A stretch of 64,000 bases of DNA from Asterochloris sp. CNOR1 (taxonomy: Eukaryota; Chlorophyta; Trebouxiophyceae; Trebouxiales; Trebouxiaceae): assembly GCA_963969365.1 (NCBI GenBank), contig OZ017751.1, positions 3,286,001 through 3,350,000 of the forward strand, written 5' to 3'. Positions 46,860 to 57,905 of this stretch are shown here, piece after piece (the stretch's first letter is position 1; every line of letters starts with the position of its first letter). The position numbers were made by a program, and so were the translations under genes. Below the pieces are notes generated by a model. The model was not told the origin of the DNA. It made no database searches and was given only the letters and a program-made list of their open reading frames with translations.

Positions 46860-47005
46860 GGTCGCCCTTGAGCTGCCCTGGTAGCAGCGCGCCATCAGCA
46901 ATGTGTCCAGGTGGGGCCACTGCAAGGGAAACCCCAAGCCCACTCGCCTGAACTCTTGCCTCAGGGAAGGGCAGGTCAAAGTCACTGCCGTTGTGGCACA
47001 CCAAC
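46860..47005 (-). pseudogene. DEDDh exonuclease fragment (motif II region), frameshifted
   Basis: The minus strand reads VLVCHNGSDFDLPF in one frame and then, after a one-base slip, LRQEFRRVGLGFPLQ and WPHLDTLLMARCYQG in another. HNGxxFDxPFL, followed by a helix and an LDTLxLAR block, is typical of DnaQ/TREX-like 3'-5' exonucleases. The second acidic motif is intact but the frame is broken and motif I is not found. Confidence 0.6.
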
Positions 47006-47073
47006 ACAGGGATGTGGCCACCTGAGCAGCAGGCTGGACAGAGGCTGCAAACTCAAGGGTTCGCATGCCCTTG

Positions 47074-48330
47074 CTGGTCGCCCACAATGGCCGCGCCTTT
47101 CACTTCCCATTCTTTGTGCAAGAGGTCCGGCAAGTGGGCTTGGACATTTTCCTGCAGCGGCCCTGGTGTGCTTGAAGCTTACCCTGCACCTGCCTGGACA
47201 CATTGCAGCTGGCACGCTACCACCGGGGCAGGCGCTGGTGAGTGACTCTGTGATAAGGAGTGCAATCCTGGTGGCACCTGGCTGTGCAGGTTGCACTGCT
47301 TGCCAGCATGGTCGCTCAGCCCTGGTGGTTAGTTGTTGAATCCTAGCACAGCTGCATCAAATTCAGTGCTTTGCACCGCCCTGTGTTGTGCAGCCTGCTG
47401 CTAATTGGCCCATCTGTGTCATGCAAGGCAAGGGGCTGATTGATGGCCCCCAAACCAGTGGCACTTGACTGTGCAAGATGCAGCCTGCATGCCGACAAGC
47501 ACAGCTCAAGATGGTGGGAGCACCCTGCCTGCTGACTGACGTGATGCAGCCACATTGGCACGCGTAGTCTGTCAGGCCGCCTCTTGTGCTGCCTGCAGCC
47601 GCTGAGCCACCTTTGTGGCAGGCAAGGCAACGCGCTGGTGAACAGCTCAGGCTGAGTCCCTAGCCAGCAGCACTGCTTTGAGACGCCCCGCCCTCTGGTC
47701 TGGCCCGCTTGCTGTTGCACCTGGCTGTGCTGTCTGCACTGCCTGTTGAAGTGGTCAGGTCTGACTCTACATTGGCTCACTCACATATGCACCTGCCTGC
47801 ACTGCAGTTCAGAACGGCCTGCCTGTCTGGCGTGTGCTGGTCTACTGTTTACTCTGACTGTGGTGATTCCTTGCATGGCCAGCCTGTGGCCAGCACATCT
47901 GTCCCACATGGGTTGTCAGAGCGCCAGTTGGCCCTTCCCCTGCATGGCTGGCCTTCTCTGCACAAAGTGGGCCTGAACTGGCACAAGACGCTTGCTGCCA
48001 CACCCTAAGAACCTCCCCAGCAACTTGAGTCTGACTGATGTTCACACAGCCTGGTTGCTGCCTCCCATGATACATCTCCCTGGCTGAAGCAGTCCCTGGC
48101 AGTCTGCAGGTGGCGCATTCAACAAAATGGCGCAATGATCCCAAGCCCCTGACTTTCACTGTTATGTTCTGTGCTGGTGCAGGAAATGTGGAGGGCAAAA
48201 GCTAACCCTCAAGCTGCACTGATATGTTCTTTGCTGGTGCAGATGTTGAGAGAGGAGTTTGGCATGCCAGCCCCGGTGCAGGCGCATCGAGCCCTGGCTG
48301 ATGTCAAGGCCAGATTGTGTGTTGCTTACA
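47074..48330 (+). pseudogene. DEDDh exonuclease-like gene or remnant, divergent from the minus-strand copy
   Basis: The plus strand reads LVAHNGRAFHFPFFVQEVRQ, then after an insertion CLDTLQLARYHRGRRW (about 47190-47237). Further on, after an acceptor at 48240, it reads MLREEFGMPAPVQAHRALAD, which fits motif III (H....D) of DEDDh nucleases. The motif II Asp of HNGxxFD is His here. Motif I (DxE) is not seen upstream. The missing residue and the insertion between the HNG and LDTL blocks make a functional nuclease doubtful, although splicing could rescue part of it. Confidence 0.5.
48150..48245 (+). repeat. duplicated acceptor-like segment
   Basis: ACTGTTATGTTCTGTGCTGG plus TGCAG (about 48158-48182) recurs as ACTGATATGTTCTTTGCTGG plus TGCAG (about 48218-48242), about 60 bp on. 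Both end in an acceptor-like GTGCAG. Only the second joins the HRALAD exon. Confidence 0.75.
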
Positions 48331-49281
48331 CTGGCAGCTTGAATTGTGGTGCATTGGCGTCTGAACATTGGGCCTGAGGAAACAGCAACTGTTTTCGCCC
48401 ATCTGTTACTCCTTCTTGGCAAGTGGTGAGGTGGCCTGAGCAGCAACAATGTTCTCAGCACTGTTGCTGCTGTAAGCACCTGCAGCATGATCATCCGTGT
48501 TTCAGCACCACACGCTGGGTGTTGGTGTGCTTCAGGAATTTGCCACGGAAGCCCAGTCTTGGGCTGAATGGCAAACTCCTGAGTCATGACAGCGCCCAGA
48601 ACCTGGTGCATGAAGTACCTGCAGGCAGACAGTCCGGAGCTTCAGCAAGGTTCCGGCAGTGCACCAGAAGCCAAGGACATATGCTGACCCCAGCTAATGC
48701 TGACCTCAGCTTGATGATGTGTGCACACTCATTGTACTTCAGCATTGCCGCTCGCATGCCTGACATGTTGCGGGCTTCTTCACTGGTGCTGAAGGATGAT
48801 GAGTGGGTGGTGAGGCCAACGAACATGCAAACTCCAACTTCTTTGATGACCTTCGCACCATGCCATTTGTGAAGGGCAGGCCAGTGCCTGATGCAGGGGC
48901 AGCACATTGTGCATGATCTGATAATTCATGATTAACCATGCCACAGGTCATTCACATGAGCTGTCCCTGCGTCAAGCCTGCAAGACCATGCCCTCCCCAA
49001 GCTGCATGACATGCCACAGCTGCAGCTGTTGAAGTTCACATCATGCTGCAGGTTCCCCAACAAGTGCCGCTTCCTCTGAAAACTTTGCTCTGGGGTATGT
49101 TGTAGGTGTTGTGTCTGCGGCTCAGTGGCATCAGCTGATCAGGCTGTGCTTGCAGGTTCATGCACCAGGCCTGGTGGGACGCCTTGCCTGGCTCTGACGC
49201 ATCCTTGTATGCGCTGCCCCTGCAGCTGTGTGATGCTTTTGGTTTCAAGACATCTCCCCCGAAGGGCAGAAGATACACGTG

Positions 49282-49440
49282 CTTATACTTGCGTTCAGGC
49301 GGGAGTGCTTCTGGGGTAGTCCCAAGGCCACAGCTAGGGAGGCAATGTATGGCCGCCATGCCGAGCATCAATGGGTGATGAGCACAGCACTTGCCCTGAT
49401 GCTGTGCGCTGGACCCTGCAGGGCCTGCAAGCAAGGAAAT
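49282..49440 (+). repeat. right copy of a diverged direct repeat pair
   Basis: Partner of 44061-44220, about 5.2 kb away. This copy keeps an open frame across the whole match. The interval between the copies contains the 200-bp triplicate and the exonuclease fragments. Confidence 0.65.
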
Positions 49441-50215
49441 CCATCCATCTTGGTGAGCAACCGGAGGTTCTCAGGGCTGTAGAGTCCATCTATTGTGGGA
49501 TGTGAGGGGCCTGTACAAGGGCCTCTGCGCCAGTGTACCTCTTTGTGTCTAGCCCTAGCTTAGCACAATGAGGTTGTCACCGCTGTTGTTCTCATGGTTG
49601 AAGTTCTCATGGTGGATTTCAACTGCCAGAGCAGCAGCCCAGATAACTTGATGTTGCTGACAAAGGCTGCATGCAGAGAGGTACACCGTTGCAGAGGCCC
49701 CCGCACAGCCTCACACAGCCAGCTTCAGGTATATCTGGTGGCATGCCTGCCAGACAAAGAAACTACAGAAGTAAGGTCCCCTCTGACAGCTGTGTCTTGT
49801 GTCCACTGCAGAAGCAGGAGTGTTCAGGGAGCCAATGAGAGGCAGCCAGACAAGGTCTGGCCGGCCAGCCAGATGTGAGCAGCTCTGTCTCTGCGCTCAC
49901 CTACATTCTTCGCTGCACACACCATCGCTGGCATTGCTGGGTTATGTCTGGCCTGCTGCCCTCATGCAGGCTTACCTGCACCTTTGGGCAGCTGCCCATC
50001 GCTGCAATTGCTGCAGCCCTGTCATTTGTGGCCCTGCTGTGACTTGTGTTGTGCAAGGCGGATGCTCACCAGGCATTGCTGCAGAAATGTGGATGGACTG
50101 CCCGCCAAGCGGGCTGGGGTGGACCTCATGGAGGCAGAGCAGGGGGCAGCAGCAGCAGCGATGGCCAGCTGCCACATGATGCATGAGCTGCACCCGGCTG
50201 TGGGGAAGGCTGGAG

Positions 50216-50337
50216 TAGCCTGCCCAGGCTGCTGTGCCAAATCCTGCGGTTGTCACCCTGTCTGCTGCAAAAGCCATTTGCAGCAGACAGGGTCAGCTGC
50301 CCAGGGTGTGGCACAGCAGCCTGCCCAGGCTGCTCCA
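50216..50337. repeat. imperfect 120-nt inverted repeat with a perfect 17-bp hairpin core
   Basis: The core ACCCTGTCTGCTGCAAA (50255-50271), loop AGCCA, TTTGCAGCAGACAGGGT (50277-50293) is perfect. Outside it, AGCCTGCCCAGGCTGCTGTG pairs with the reverse strand of CACAGCAGCCTGCCCAGGCT. About 16 nt between the two paired zones on each side match only partly. Confidence 0.9.
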
Positions 50338-52352
50338 GGCTCCCCTCGCCTGCGCGCCCCCGGCTATGATACAGCCCAGACTCAGGCAGCCCAAGACACC
50401 CTGGTCGCGGCGGCAGAGATATCGCACACCCCTTGGCAGCCGCCGCGTTGGCTGCTGGCGGCGGCTGCTGCCACCCATGGTGTTGGCTTGGCGGCTCCAG
50501 GGGCCTCGCCGGCTGCAGCATGGGGTCACGGCAGCGCCCATGGGGAGCGTGTGCTGCACGGCATGCAGGCAGGAGGGCAGCTCATTCAGGTGAGGCTCGC
50601 AGTACCAGCGGCCTGGCAATGCTTGTAGGTGGCATTGATCTACATCGCAGCATTGCAATTGCCAACATGCATGTGTTGCCCGGGATGAGCTGGGACTTCC
50701 AGCAGTGAGACCTGGTGTGGCAGGTCTGGGCTCCAGGCAGCTGACCTTGATCAGTCAGCCCCTCAGCTTGCTTCACCTGTGATGCGGGACACTGCCCTTC
50801 ACCTTAACCACAAGCGTGTAGCTGGACTTAACTCAGCTCTGGCAGGCATGCTAACACCTCTGGTGCATCACAGGCCTGGACCTAGGTGAGCTTTTGCAGC
50901 CGCATGAAACTCTGCAATGCTTCAACACTGTCCTGGAAAAGCATGTCCAGGTGTGTGCAGCTGGCGCAGAAAATGCTGCACCGGGGCTGTGCTGCACCGG
51001 CGCTGTGCTGCACAGTGGCTCCACACCATTGCCCGGAGTGGCTGAGCATGATGATGGCGCCTGCTGCAGAGCGGGCCGCCCCAAGCTGTGGACCCCAAGG
51101 TCAACTGGACGCCTATCCCTCAATGGGAGAACGCCTCATTGTCATGGGAACCCAGGTGAGCCCCCAGATGTCAATCAGGGCTGCAGCTTATGCAGCCTGT
51201 ACTAAGTGCTTCAGGTGGACCTCAGGGTCAACCAAGAGCCCGTTCCTGAGCGACAAGATGTCATTTTGGCCAGGGTTCAGAGGTAAGGCTGTGCCGCAGC
51301 ATGCCATTTTGATGCTGATCCCTGCGCAGTGCCTTTGTGCAGAAGAAAGGGCCCAGCGCAGAGGTTGTCCGGCAGCAGCGCGCACACAGCATGTAGCATG
51401 GCCTTCCCCTGCTGCCTTTGGTCCCATGTTCGAGCAGGGAAGCCTCCCATGGTCAGGAACAGAGCGTCAATCTGCTGGCTGCCCAAACAATGCCCAAGCA
51501 CGTGGTGGATCCCCGTGCCTGTGAGCTTGCACCCTGACCTTAGCTCATCCTAAGGCCAATAATGCCCAGGATGCAACATCTGCTGCAGGAGTATGGCCTT
51601 CCTGGGTCAGCATTGCCAAGTTGCTGCCCACACAATTGCACTGGCGATGCTGTCATGCGCCAAAGGTGCCTGATGGTGGCAACCTGTGCTGCAAGGCTGT
51701 GCCAGCAGCTGGCTATGACGAGGCAACAAACTGTGGCAGACAATGAGCGCCTGCGCCTGCAACTGCTCCTGCATGGAGCAGGGCTACCCCCGCACGGCGT
51801 CGCCCTGCCGGCCCACTGGCCCCAGCTGCTGGCAATTGGCAGTGCTGTGAAAGCGCAGATCAGGGCTGCCCCTGCAGCTGCCTCCAGAGCAGCCCTCACA
51901 ATACCAGCTAGCCTCCTCGCTGGCCCCCAGGAAAGTGCGGCACCATCAGCTGCTTGAGTCAACAGTATTGCCATACAGACTCACCTTAGAGTTGCCCAGC
52001 AATTTGGGAGATTGTAGTTGCCACATGCAAAGCTAGTCAGCGTCATGCTGTTACAGGAGCTCTCTACTTGTGGGAGCCAAGCTCCCATTACTGGGAGCAT
52101 CTGTTTTACAGTGTCCCCCACTTTGGACGTGAAGCATTGCTGTGTCTTGGACTATGGCTGGACTTGAGATCTGCAACTGGTGAGATCCTCACCAATCAAG
52201 TTGATGTTGCTAGCAAATGAGGACAGCCTCTTGAATGTGCTCTATGTGAACTCACTTGTGCAGACAATCATCAAGCACAATGCCTTGCAATATCAATGTG
52301 CAGATTGCCAAAGCTGGGTCATTACATCTGCTGTAAAGCACCCCAAAACTTG

Positions 52353-55300
52353 CTATGCTTTCATGTGAGTTTGCAGCCAGTCAGCTATATTCAACAACTG
52401 TTCAAACTCGGTTTGTGGCTTGTCCAAGGCATGTGTGTCTTCAGGGAACACAAAGGTCTTCACAAGCGGGGCGTCAGGCTGCTCACGCAGAGCATAGATG
52501 AACTGTTGTGCGTCGTTCAGGGCTCGCCTGTCCTTGGCACCCAGCAAGTATAGCATGGGAGAATGGATTTTGGAAATGTACCTGACTGGGGAGTGGGTCA
52601 TGAAGTGCGCCATATCCTGAGGAGTGGGGGCATTTGTTGCTCGCTTCCTGCCCTCCTGGGAACCCCATGTCTCGACAAAACACCTGCAGCCGGTTGGACA
52701 CTCAGCATGCGGCATGCTGGCAGCCATGGACAAGCCGCTCAGAGCTTTTAGCTGGGGGCACAGCTTAAAACCGAGTGGTCGGTCGGGGGCTGCACCAGCA
52801 GTCCCATCATGATGCCAGTCTGACCCATGCTGGCTGCCAGCAAGCGAGTGCTTATGGGTACACCTATTTCTGGGAGCCCTGCTTCAGGTGTGACTGACCA
52901 GTCATGAGCTCCCCTCATGAGCTCCCCTGACAGCTCATGCTGGATGTGAGAACTGTTCAGCCCTGTTTGGGGCTCTCACCAGTCAGTGATATCGCTCTGG
53001 TGCACCATCAGCGCAATGTTGAGGACAGGGTTTTGCAGGATGCCGCAGCAGAACGCCTCAGGGTGCTGGCCCAGAAGGTGCCCCGTCAGAAATCCTGCAG
53101 GTGTTGCATGTGTTTGACTGATCCAGGCGTCTCTACATGATGTGTGCGGCACAGTAGTAGGCAGCAGCACTCATGCAGCTGCTTGTCTTTCTGGGGGTCT
53201 AAATTAGATCGACAAGGGCACAGGTGGTCCTCAAGGGCTGCAGCTGTGCATTGCAGATATGATGGACACAGCAGCAGTGATGTGTTTACACAAGGTTTGC
53301 TGTGCAAGAAGGTACCTCCATGAGAGCCGCCCATAGCGCCAACTTGTTTCTCATTGATCCACCCTGCACCACAGCATGGTATGCTCAGCAGGTGAGTTCG
53401 CTGTCTTCATGCCAGGGTTCTAAAGCTGTTGTGATGGGAGTAGGGTGAGAGAGAGATTGTCACAGAATGCCTACCTCCTGTCTTGCTGTTGCTTGTGGTT
53501 ATGCACAGGCGTCTCCAGGCACTGGCAAACAATGCAGGCCACTGACCTGTCTTTGCTGCAGCATCCAGGGCTGCCATGCAGTCTGCCACATCATGATCGC
53601 CGACATTACCCGGCAGGGACTGCAGCGCGGCCTCTCCAAAGCCTACAGCGCATGCGGTGCAAAGTGAGCACATTTGCAGCTGAAGCCCTTGCTGCAGGCA
53701 GCCTAGCCAGGGCTGGCAGCACTGCTGTTGGTCACAACATCACCACAGCCTTGTGCATCAGGCCTCTCAAGCTCGCAGTCCGATGACATTTGGGCTCATA
53801 GCAAGGGCATGCAGGCGGCTCAGCTTAGGCTGTTGGAGCCAACAGTCATCTGTGAAATCCCCCCAGGCTCTGCACTGCACATGCACACGTTTTAAGGCAA
53901 CTGCACCCACGCCAGAAGCCTGCTGCAGGCACTTCAGCCTGGGCTGTCGCTCTGGCTGTATGCCTCACCTGTGGAGCCCCTGAAGTTGACCAGCATAGCC
54001 CTGTACCCCAGCCCTCCCACCAGGAATGCAAAGGGCAGCTGCCAGCTTGCGGGGGAAAGCGTGGTGCGGCCTGCCGTGGGACCACAGAATGGCAGGCCCT
54101 GGTGCAGCCTTCTCTGCAGCTGGATGCAGCAGAATGGCCTCCACAGGGAGTTCAGCTCTGGCTTTGGTGGTGGCTGTCACCTGCAGTGCAGGAAGAAAAC
54201 AAGTCCCTGCAGATGCAATGCAAAGCTTCGCTGAGGTGCATTCACCCCTCTCTGACCTCTTCTGTGTCAAGTGCATGCTGTGCCTGCTCCAGGGCAAGGT
54301 CCTCAGCTTGTGAGGAGATCCAACGGCAGCTTCATGTCAGAACAACATGGCAGCGGCTAAGCCGCAGCAGCATGGCAGTGCAATTTCCTGAGTTTGTGGA
54401 TCGCTAGCAGCACCATCATAGCCAAGCTACGGCAGCTTCCACACAGCAACATGGCAGGGCACTATGCAGCAGGCACACCTGCAGCACTGTGTGGCGGATG
54501 TTCTGCAGTGCCTCCTGTACAGCCTTGTCATAGGGCAGGCTGCCCTGCAAGGGCACCTGCCGCCACGACAGGTGGCTCAATCCCTTAGATGTCTCCGCCA
54601 CATGCAGCTGGGGAGGGCAGCTTGGGCTGGAGGTGATGGCAGCAATCCAACCTGCAGCAGCACAGACCTGTCCAGTGGGTTGCACACTCATGCAGAGCAG
54701 ATCGTGCCTGTGGATGAGTTGGAGAGTGCTGCAGGGTAGGCAGGGCCTTTGCGGCGGCTCGCAGCCACTGCAGCCTGGCACAAATACAATGGCTACAAGT
54801 TTGCTCTCTGCCTCAGCAGCAGCATACTTCAGCCGTGCAGGTCAGACTGCTCACCAGCTGACTGCCCCGCAAAGAACCACGATGAGGCCTCCTTTGTTGC
54901 CTCACCCAGCCGCTGCACTCTCCCGCTAGTGAGGTCCACAGCAGCCAGCGCTGTTGCGCTGCGCCACTGTGTGATCACTAGCAGGGTATTGTTGTCTGCA
55001 GCAGGCAAGCCACAGTCCAGGAGAGGTCCGCAAGGCATGCACAGCCGGCCTTGCAGATCATCCTACAGCAAGGTCTGTCTGGCGGCTGGGGCTGCGGTCA
55101 GCCTATCCCGATACATCCAGGTACAGGGAAGGGCAGGCTGAATGATAGCATGGCAGGCTCACCCAAGAAGGCATCCTGTGCCAGGCTGCTGCAGTACAGG
55201 CCTGGAAACTCCTCTGGTGCAGCTGTCCTCTGCACCACTGGGACAACTGTCCTGGCTTCTGTCTTGCCCGGGTCATCTGCAGGCAGGCGCCGTGCACATG

Positions 55301-57841
55301 TGTGCGCCAGGGCAATCGGTGCCTGGCTCCCCAATGCGAGATTGGTCTGCTGTTTCTGATGCATGCCTGCTCAATGCAATCTCTCTGCAGCAGGGTGATC
55401 CTGGTGCAGATGAGACAATGCAAGCACACCTTGGCTCCAGGGCAGACTCATCAGCGCAACAGTGGCTGCGTGCACTCCGCTGTGCACAGCAGCAGCATGA
55501 GACAGGAAGACCAGCTGGGTGCCGTCTGGGGTGAAGGTGGGGTTCTGGGCGCTGGGCAAGCCCGGCGTGAGGCACACGCTTTCTGGCTGGCTCGCGCTGC
55601 TGGCTGTGTCCTTGCAGCCGCTGAAGGGGACTGTCACCTGGTACAAGAAGCAGGGCCTGCAGTGCAGGAAGAGATCACAGTGAATCACAGTGTCACCTGC
55701 TGTGAAGGCTGCAGAGGGCGTCAGGACTGCACAGCTGGCTCAACGTGACAGATGCAAGTGTCCCAGGGGTGAGCTTCATGTGAGGTGCAGCCTGGGCCTG
55801 GGGTCAGTCTTGCAGTATACAGGGTACAAGTGTGGAATTTGCCAGCACTTCACCCAGGTGCTCAAATGGCATCTGTAGGGCAGGCTCCCATCACAGGCGT
55901 TCCAGCAGGCTCATCTGCCGTTGACACTTGCCTGTTCATACAGTACACAATGCCGAGGCGTTGACGCAGGGTGGGGAAGTTGGAGCCCTGATGGGGCCAG
56001 GCAGTAAAGACCAGCGACCTCCCTGCACAACAGGGGCGCCCAGACAGTGGCAGGCACTGCCTCCCAGGCTATCAGCCTGCATGAGGCTTGAGACGCCTCG
56101 GCGCTCATGCAAAGTTGATCCTGATGCCCACACTTCCTTGTGCAGACTTGGTTTTGAGCCAAGGTGCATGCAGGCTGCTGCAGGGGTCAGGCACAGGCTG
56201 CAACAGCCATGTGCAGCCTACGCACCATCAGGAGTCCAGGTGGGCTGCGCGAAGCTGGTGTCCTTGGGAAGGCCAGCCACTGGCTTGACATGCCACCTTT
56301 TGAGGTCCAGCACAAAGATGGCAGGCGGCCGTTTCTCTGTGTGTGTTTCACCCCAGTCCTCCTAAACCCTCAACCCTAAACCCTAACCCGCTTGACAGTA
56401 AGGCAGCGGAAATTACACACCGCCACCCCCAATGCTACAGCAGCAAAGCTGCACTGCCATTGAAGGCCGGACTCAGCATAGAGGCCTGCACCCAAGGCCC
56501 TGACATGAACCCAGCACAGAAGAAGCGTTTGCCTGTTCTGAGAGGCAATCCTGCTGCCAGTCTGCAGGTAAGATGCTTGAAGGCTGACCTGCCACTCCCG
56601 ACTCCACGCCACACCACCACACTGCAGGTAAGCCACTTGAAGGCCACCTGCCACTCTTGGGCTTGGCCCCTGCCTGCTCGCTCTTGCCATTGGCATCCGC
56701 GGTGCCTCTGGACTTGTTGGGCATTGCGCCCCACTCAGGGCTCCTCTCTGATGCAGCAGCCTACAGGGGGTCAGCAGTTCAAGAGCCAGCAGCTGAGCTT
56801 GCTAAGTCACTTGGCCAACGGTAGCACTGCTCACAGAAGCTGCTCGATGTTGTGCCCTGATGCAGAGGCAACATCCACAGCTCTGCACGCCTCTGCAACA
56901 TAAGCCACTCGAGACTCGTCTGGCGTCCACACAGCGCCATTGCTGAACCAGGCCTCATTGAGGACGGAGCCATGAAGGTCTTTGGGCACCGCAAACTCCT
57001 GTAGAGCGCGGTTGCTGTCCCACACCTCCAGCATGACGCTGCTGCCCTCTGTGCCAGCCCTCACCACGAAGATGCGCTTGCCTGCATGGCAGTGCTGGGA
57101 CATTGCCATTGATGCAAAGTGCCGGGCCAGCGCCGTCGGACATCATCTTTGGTGTTGCGGGTTGCCACATGTGCTGAAGGCTTCTCTAAGTGTGCTGCCG
57201 GCAGAGCTTCAGAAGGGGGCCTGGTGCAGCTAAATGAGGGGTTAGGGCTTAGCGTTTTGTTTACTGCATGCTAAGTCAGGGCAACGAAGGCAAAGCATGC
57301 AATGCCTGGGTGCCACAGCAGAGTGTCACCTGACGGTGAAACAGACATCATCTGCACCCCCTGCTGCTCCACAGGGAGGCTGGCGACAGCAGTTTTCTGG
57401 TCGGGGACCACTTGGACCGACCTGAGGTAGGTGCGCTTGGCATTACTTGCCAAATTGTGCTGTGTCTGCTGAATCTAAGGACAGGCAGGGAGGCAGGTCA
57501 GCCCTGCCAAAGTCTGTTAGCCATGCAGGCAGATCAACCTCCATGCAATGTCTGCCAGGGGAAACTTACTGTCAGCTGCAATGCTCCAGCCCCTCTACAC
57601 CAGACTCTCGATATTATAGGGACTTTGCAGAGTTCGTAGAGCAAATGAGCCTCCTCTTGCATCCCGTCAGGCACCTCTCTAGGCCCTGCCTTTGAAGACA
57701 TTCTGCAGCTGGCCCTGGAAGTAACTTGGACGGCCCAGTTTCAGCTCTGCCTGCGTGAATCAGTCTCTCGAACCCTGATGTGTCTGATTGCGAGAGAGGT
57801 TCTCGGTCCTCTGACGTACATGCCGCAAAGTTAATGTCCAT
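52353..57841 (-). CDS. AARE: acylamino-acid-releasing enzyme (acylpeptide hydrolase, S9C family), with an apparent frameshift
   Basis: The family removes N-acylated residues from peptides: an N-terminal beta-propeller, then an alpha/beta-hydrolase domain. C-terminal exons (high to low): 54180-53969 (AILLHPAA, ILWSHGRPHHAFP), 53642-53547 (GFGEAALQSLPGNVGDHDVA), 53363-53316 (VGAMGGSHG, nucleophile Ser), 53094-52980 (GHLLGQHPEAFCCGILQNPV), 52683-52353 (LGAKDRR with the Asp, PEDTHALDKP with the His, stop 52353). Propeller pieces: 57421-57330, near 57081 (KRIFVVRAGTEGSSVMLEVW), near 56310 (FVLDLKRWHVKPVAGLPKDT), near 56020 (SLVFTAWPHQGSNFPTLRQR), and others at 55.6, 55.3, 55.0 and 54.6 kb. In exon 53969-54180 the frame slips at the five-G run 54051-54055: HHAFP and then ASWQLPFAFLVGGLGYRAML lie in different frames. 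One added base would restore it, so it is a sequence error, an allele or a mutation. The start at 57841 is tentative. Confidence 0.8.
56361..56390. repeat. short interstitial telomere-like tract (CCCTAAA)
   Basis: CCTAAACCCTCAACCCTAAA followed by CCCTAACCCG contains about four plant-type telomere units with small changes, inside a non-coding part of the peptidase gene. Confidence 0.8.
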
Positions 57842-57905
57842 ATCGAATTCAGGCATGTGACATAGGCGGGGGCATGTGACATAGCGCTGGGGCATGTGAC
57901 ATAGG
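57842..57905. promoter_or_regulatory. 64-bp divergent spacer with three GGCATGTGACATAG copies
   Basis: The motif starts at 57852, 57871 and 57891, 19-20 bp apart, which puts the copies about two helical turns apart on the same face. It separates the tentative peptidase start (minus, 57841) from the ALKBH1 start (plus, 57906). It could be a shared promoter element or 5' leader repeat. A regulatory role is inferred. Confidence 0.5.

Larger units (their letters stand above)
48400..52352. other. repeat-rich region with unassigned open frames
   Basis: Open frames exist at 49282-49482 (the better-preserved copy of the direct repeat), 49984-50628 and 51562-51957 on the plus strand. None shows a domain I recognise. 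Words such as GCACAGCAGCCTG(G/C)(C/G)CAG(G/A)(C/G) recur at about 44660-44720 and 50220-50340, tying this stretch to the sequence near 44.6 kb. Confidence 0.4.

Noticed and set aside
50255-50293. Bacterial-type terminator
   Set aside because: The hairpin has no U-tract and the genome is clearly eukaryotic; an inverted repeat or MITE is more likely.
49984-50628. 214-codon plus frame as a Cys-rich protein gene
   Set aside because: It runs straight through the inverted repeat, is Cys/Ala-rich low complexity and has no domain; probably non-coding repeat sequence.
56565-56650. Recursive-splicing sites (CTGCAGGTAAG, two copies)
   Set aside because: The words lie in an intron of a minus-strand gene, so the plus-strand AG|GTAAG reading is irrelevant to that transcript.
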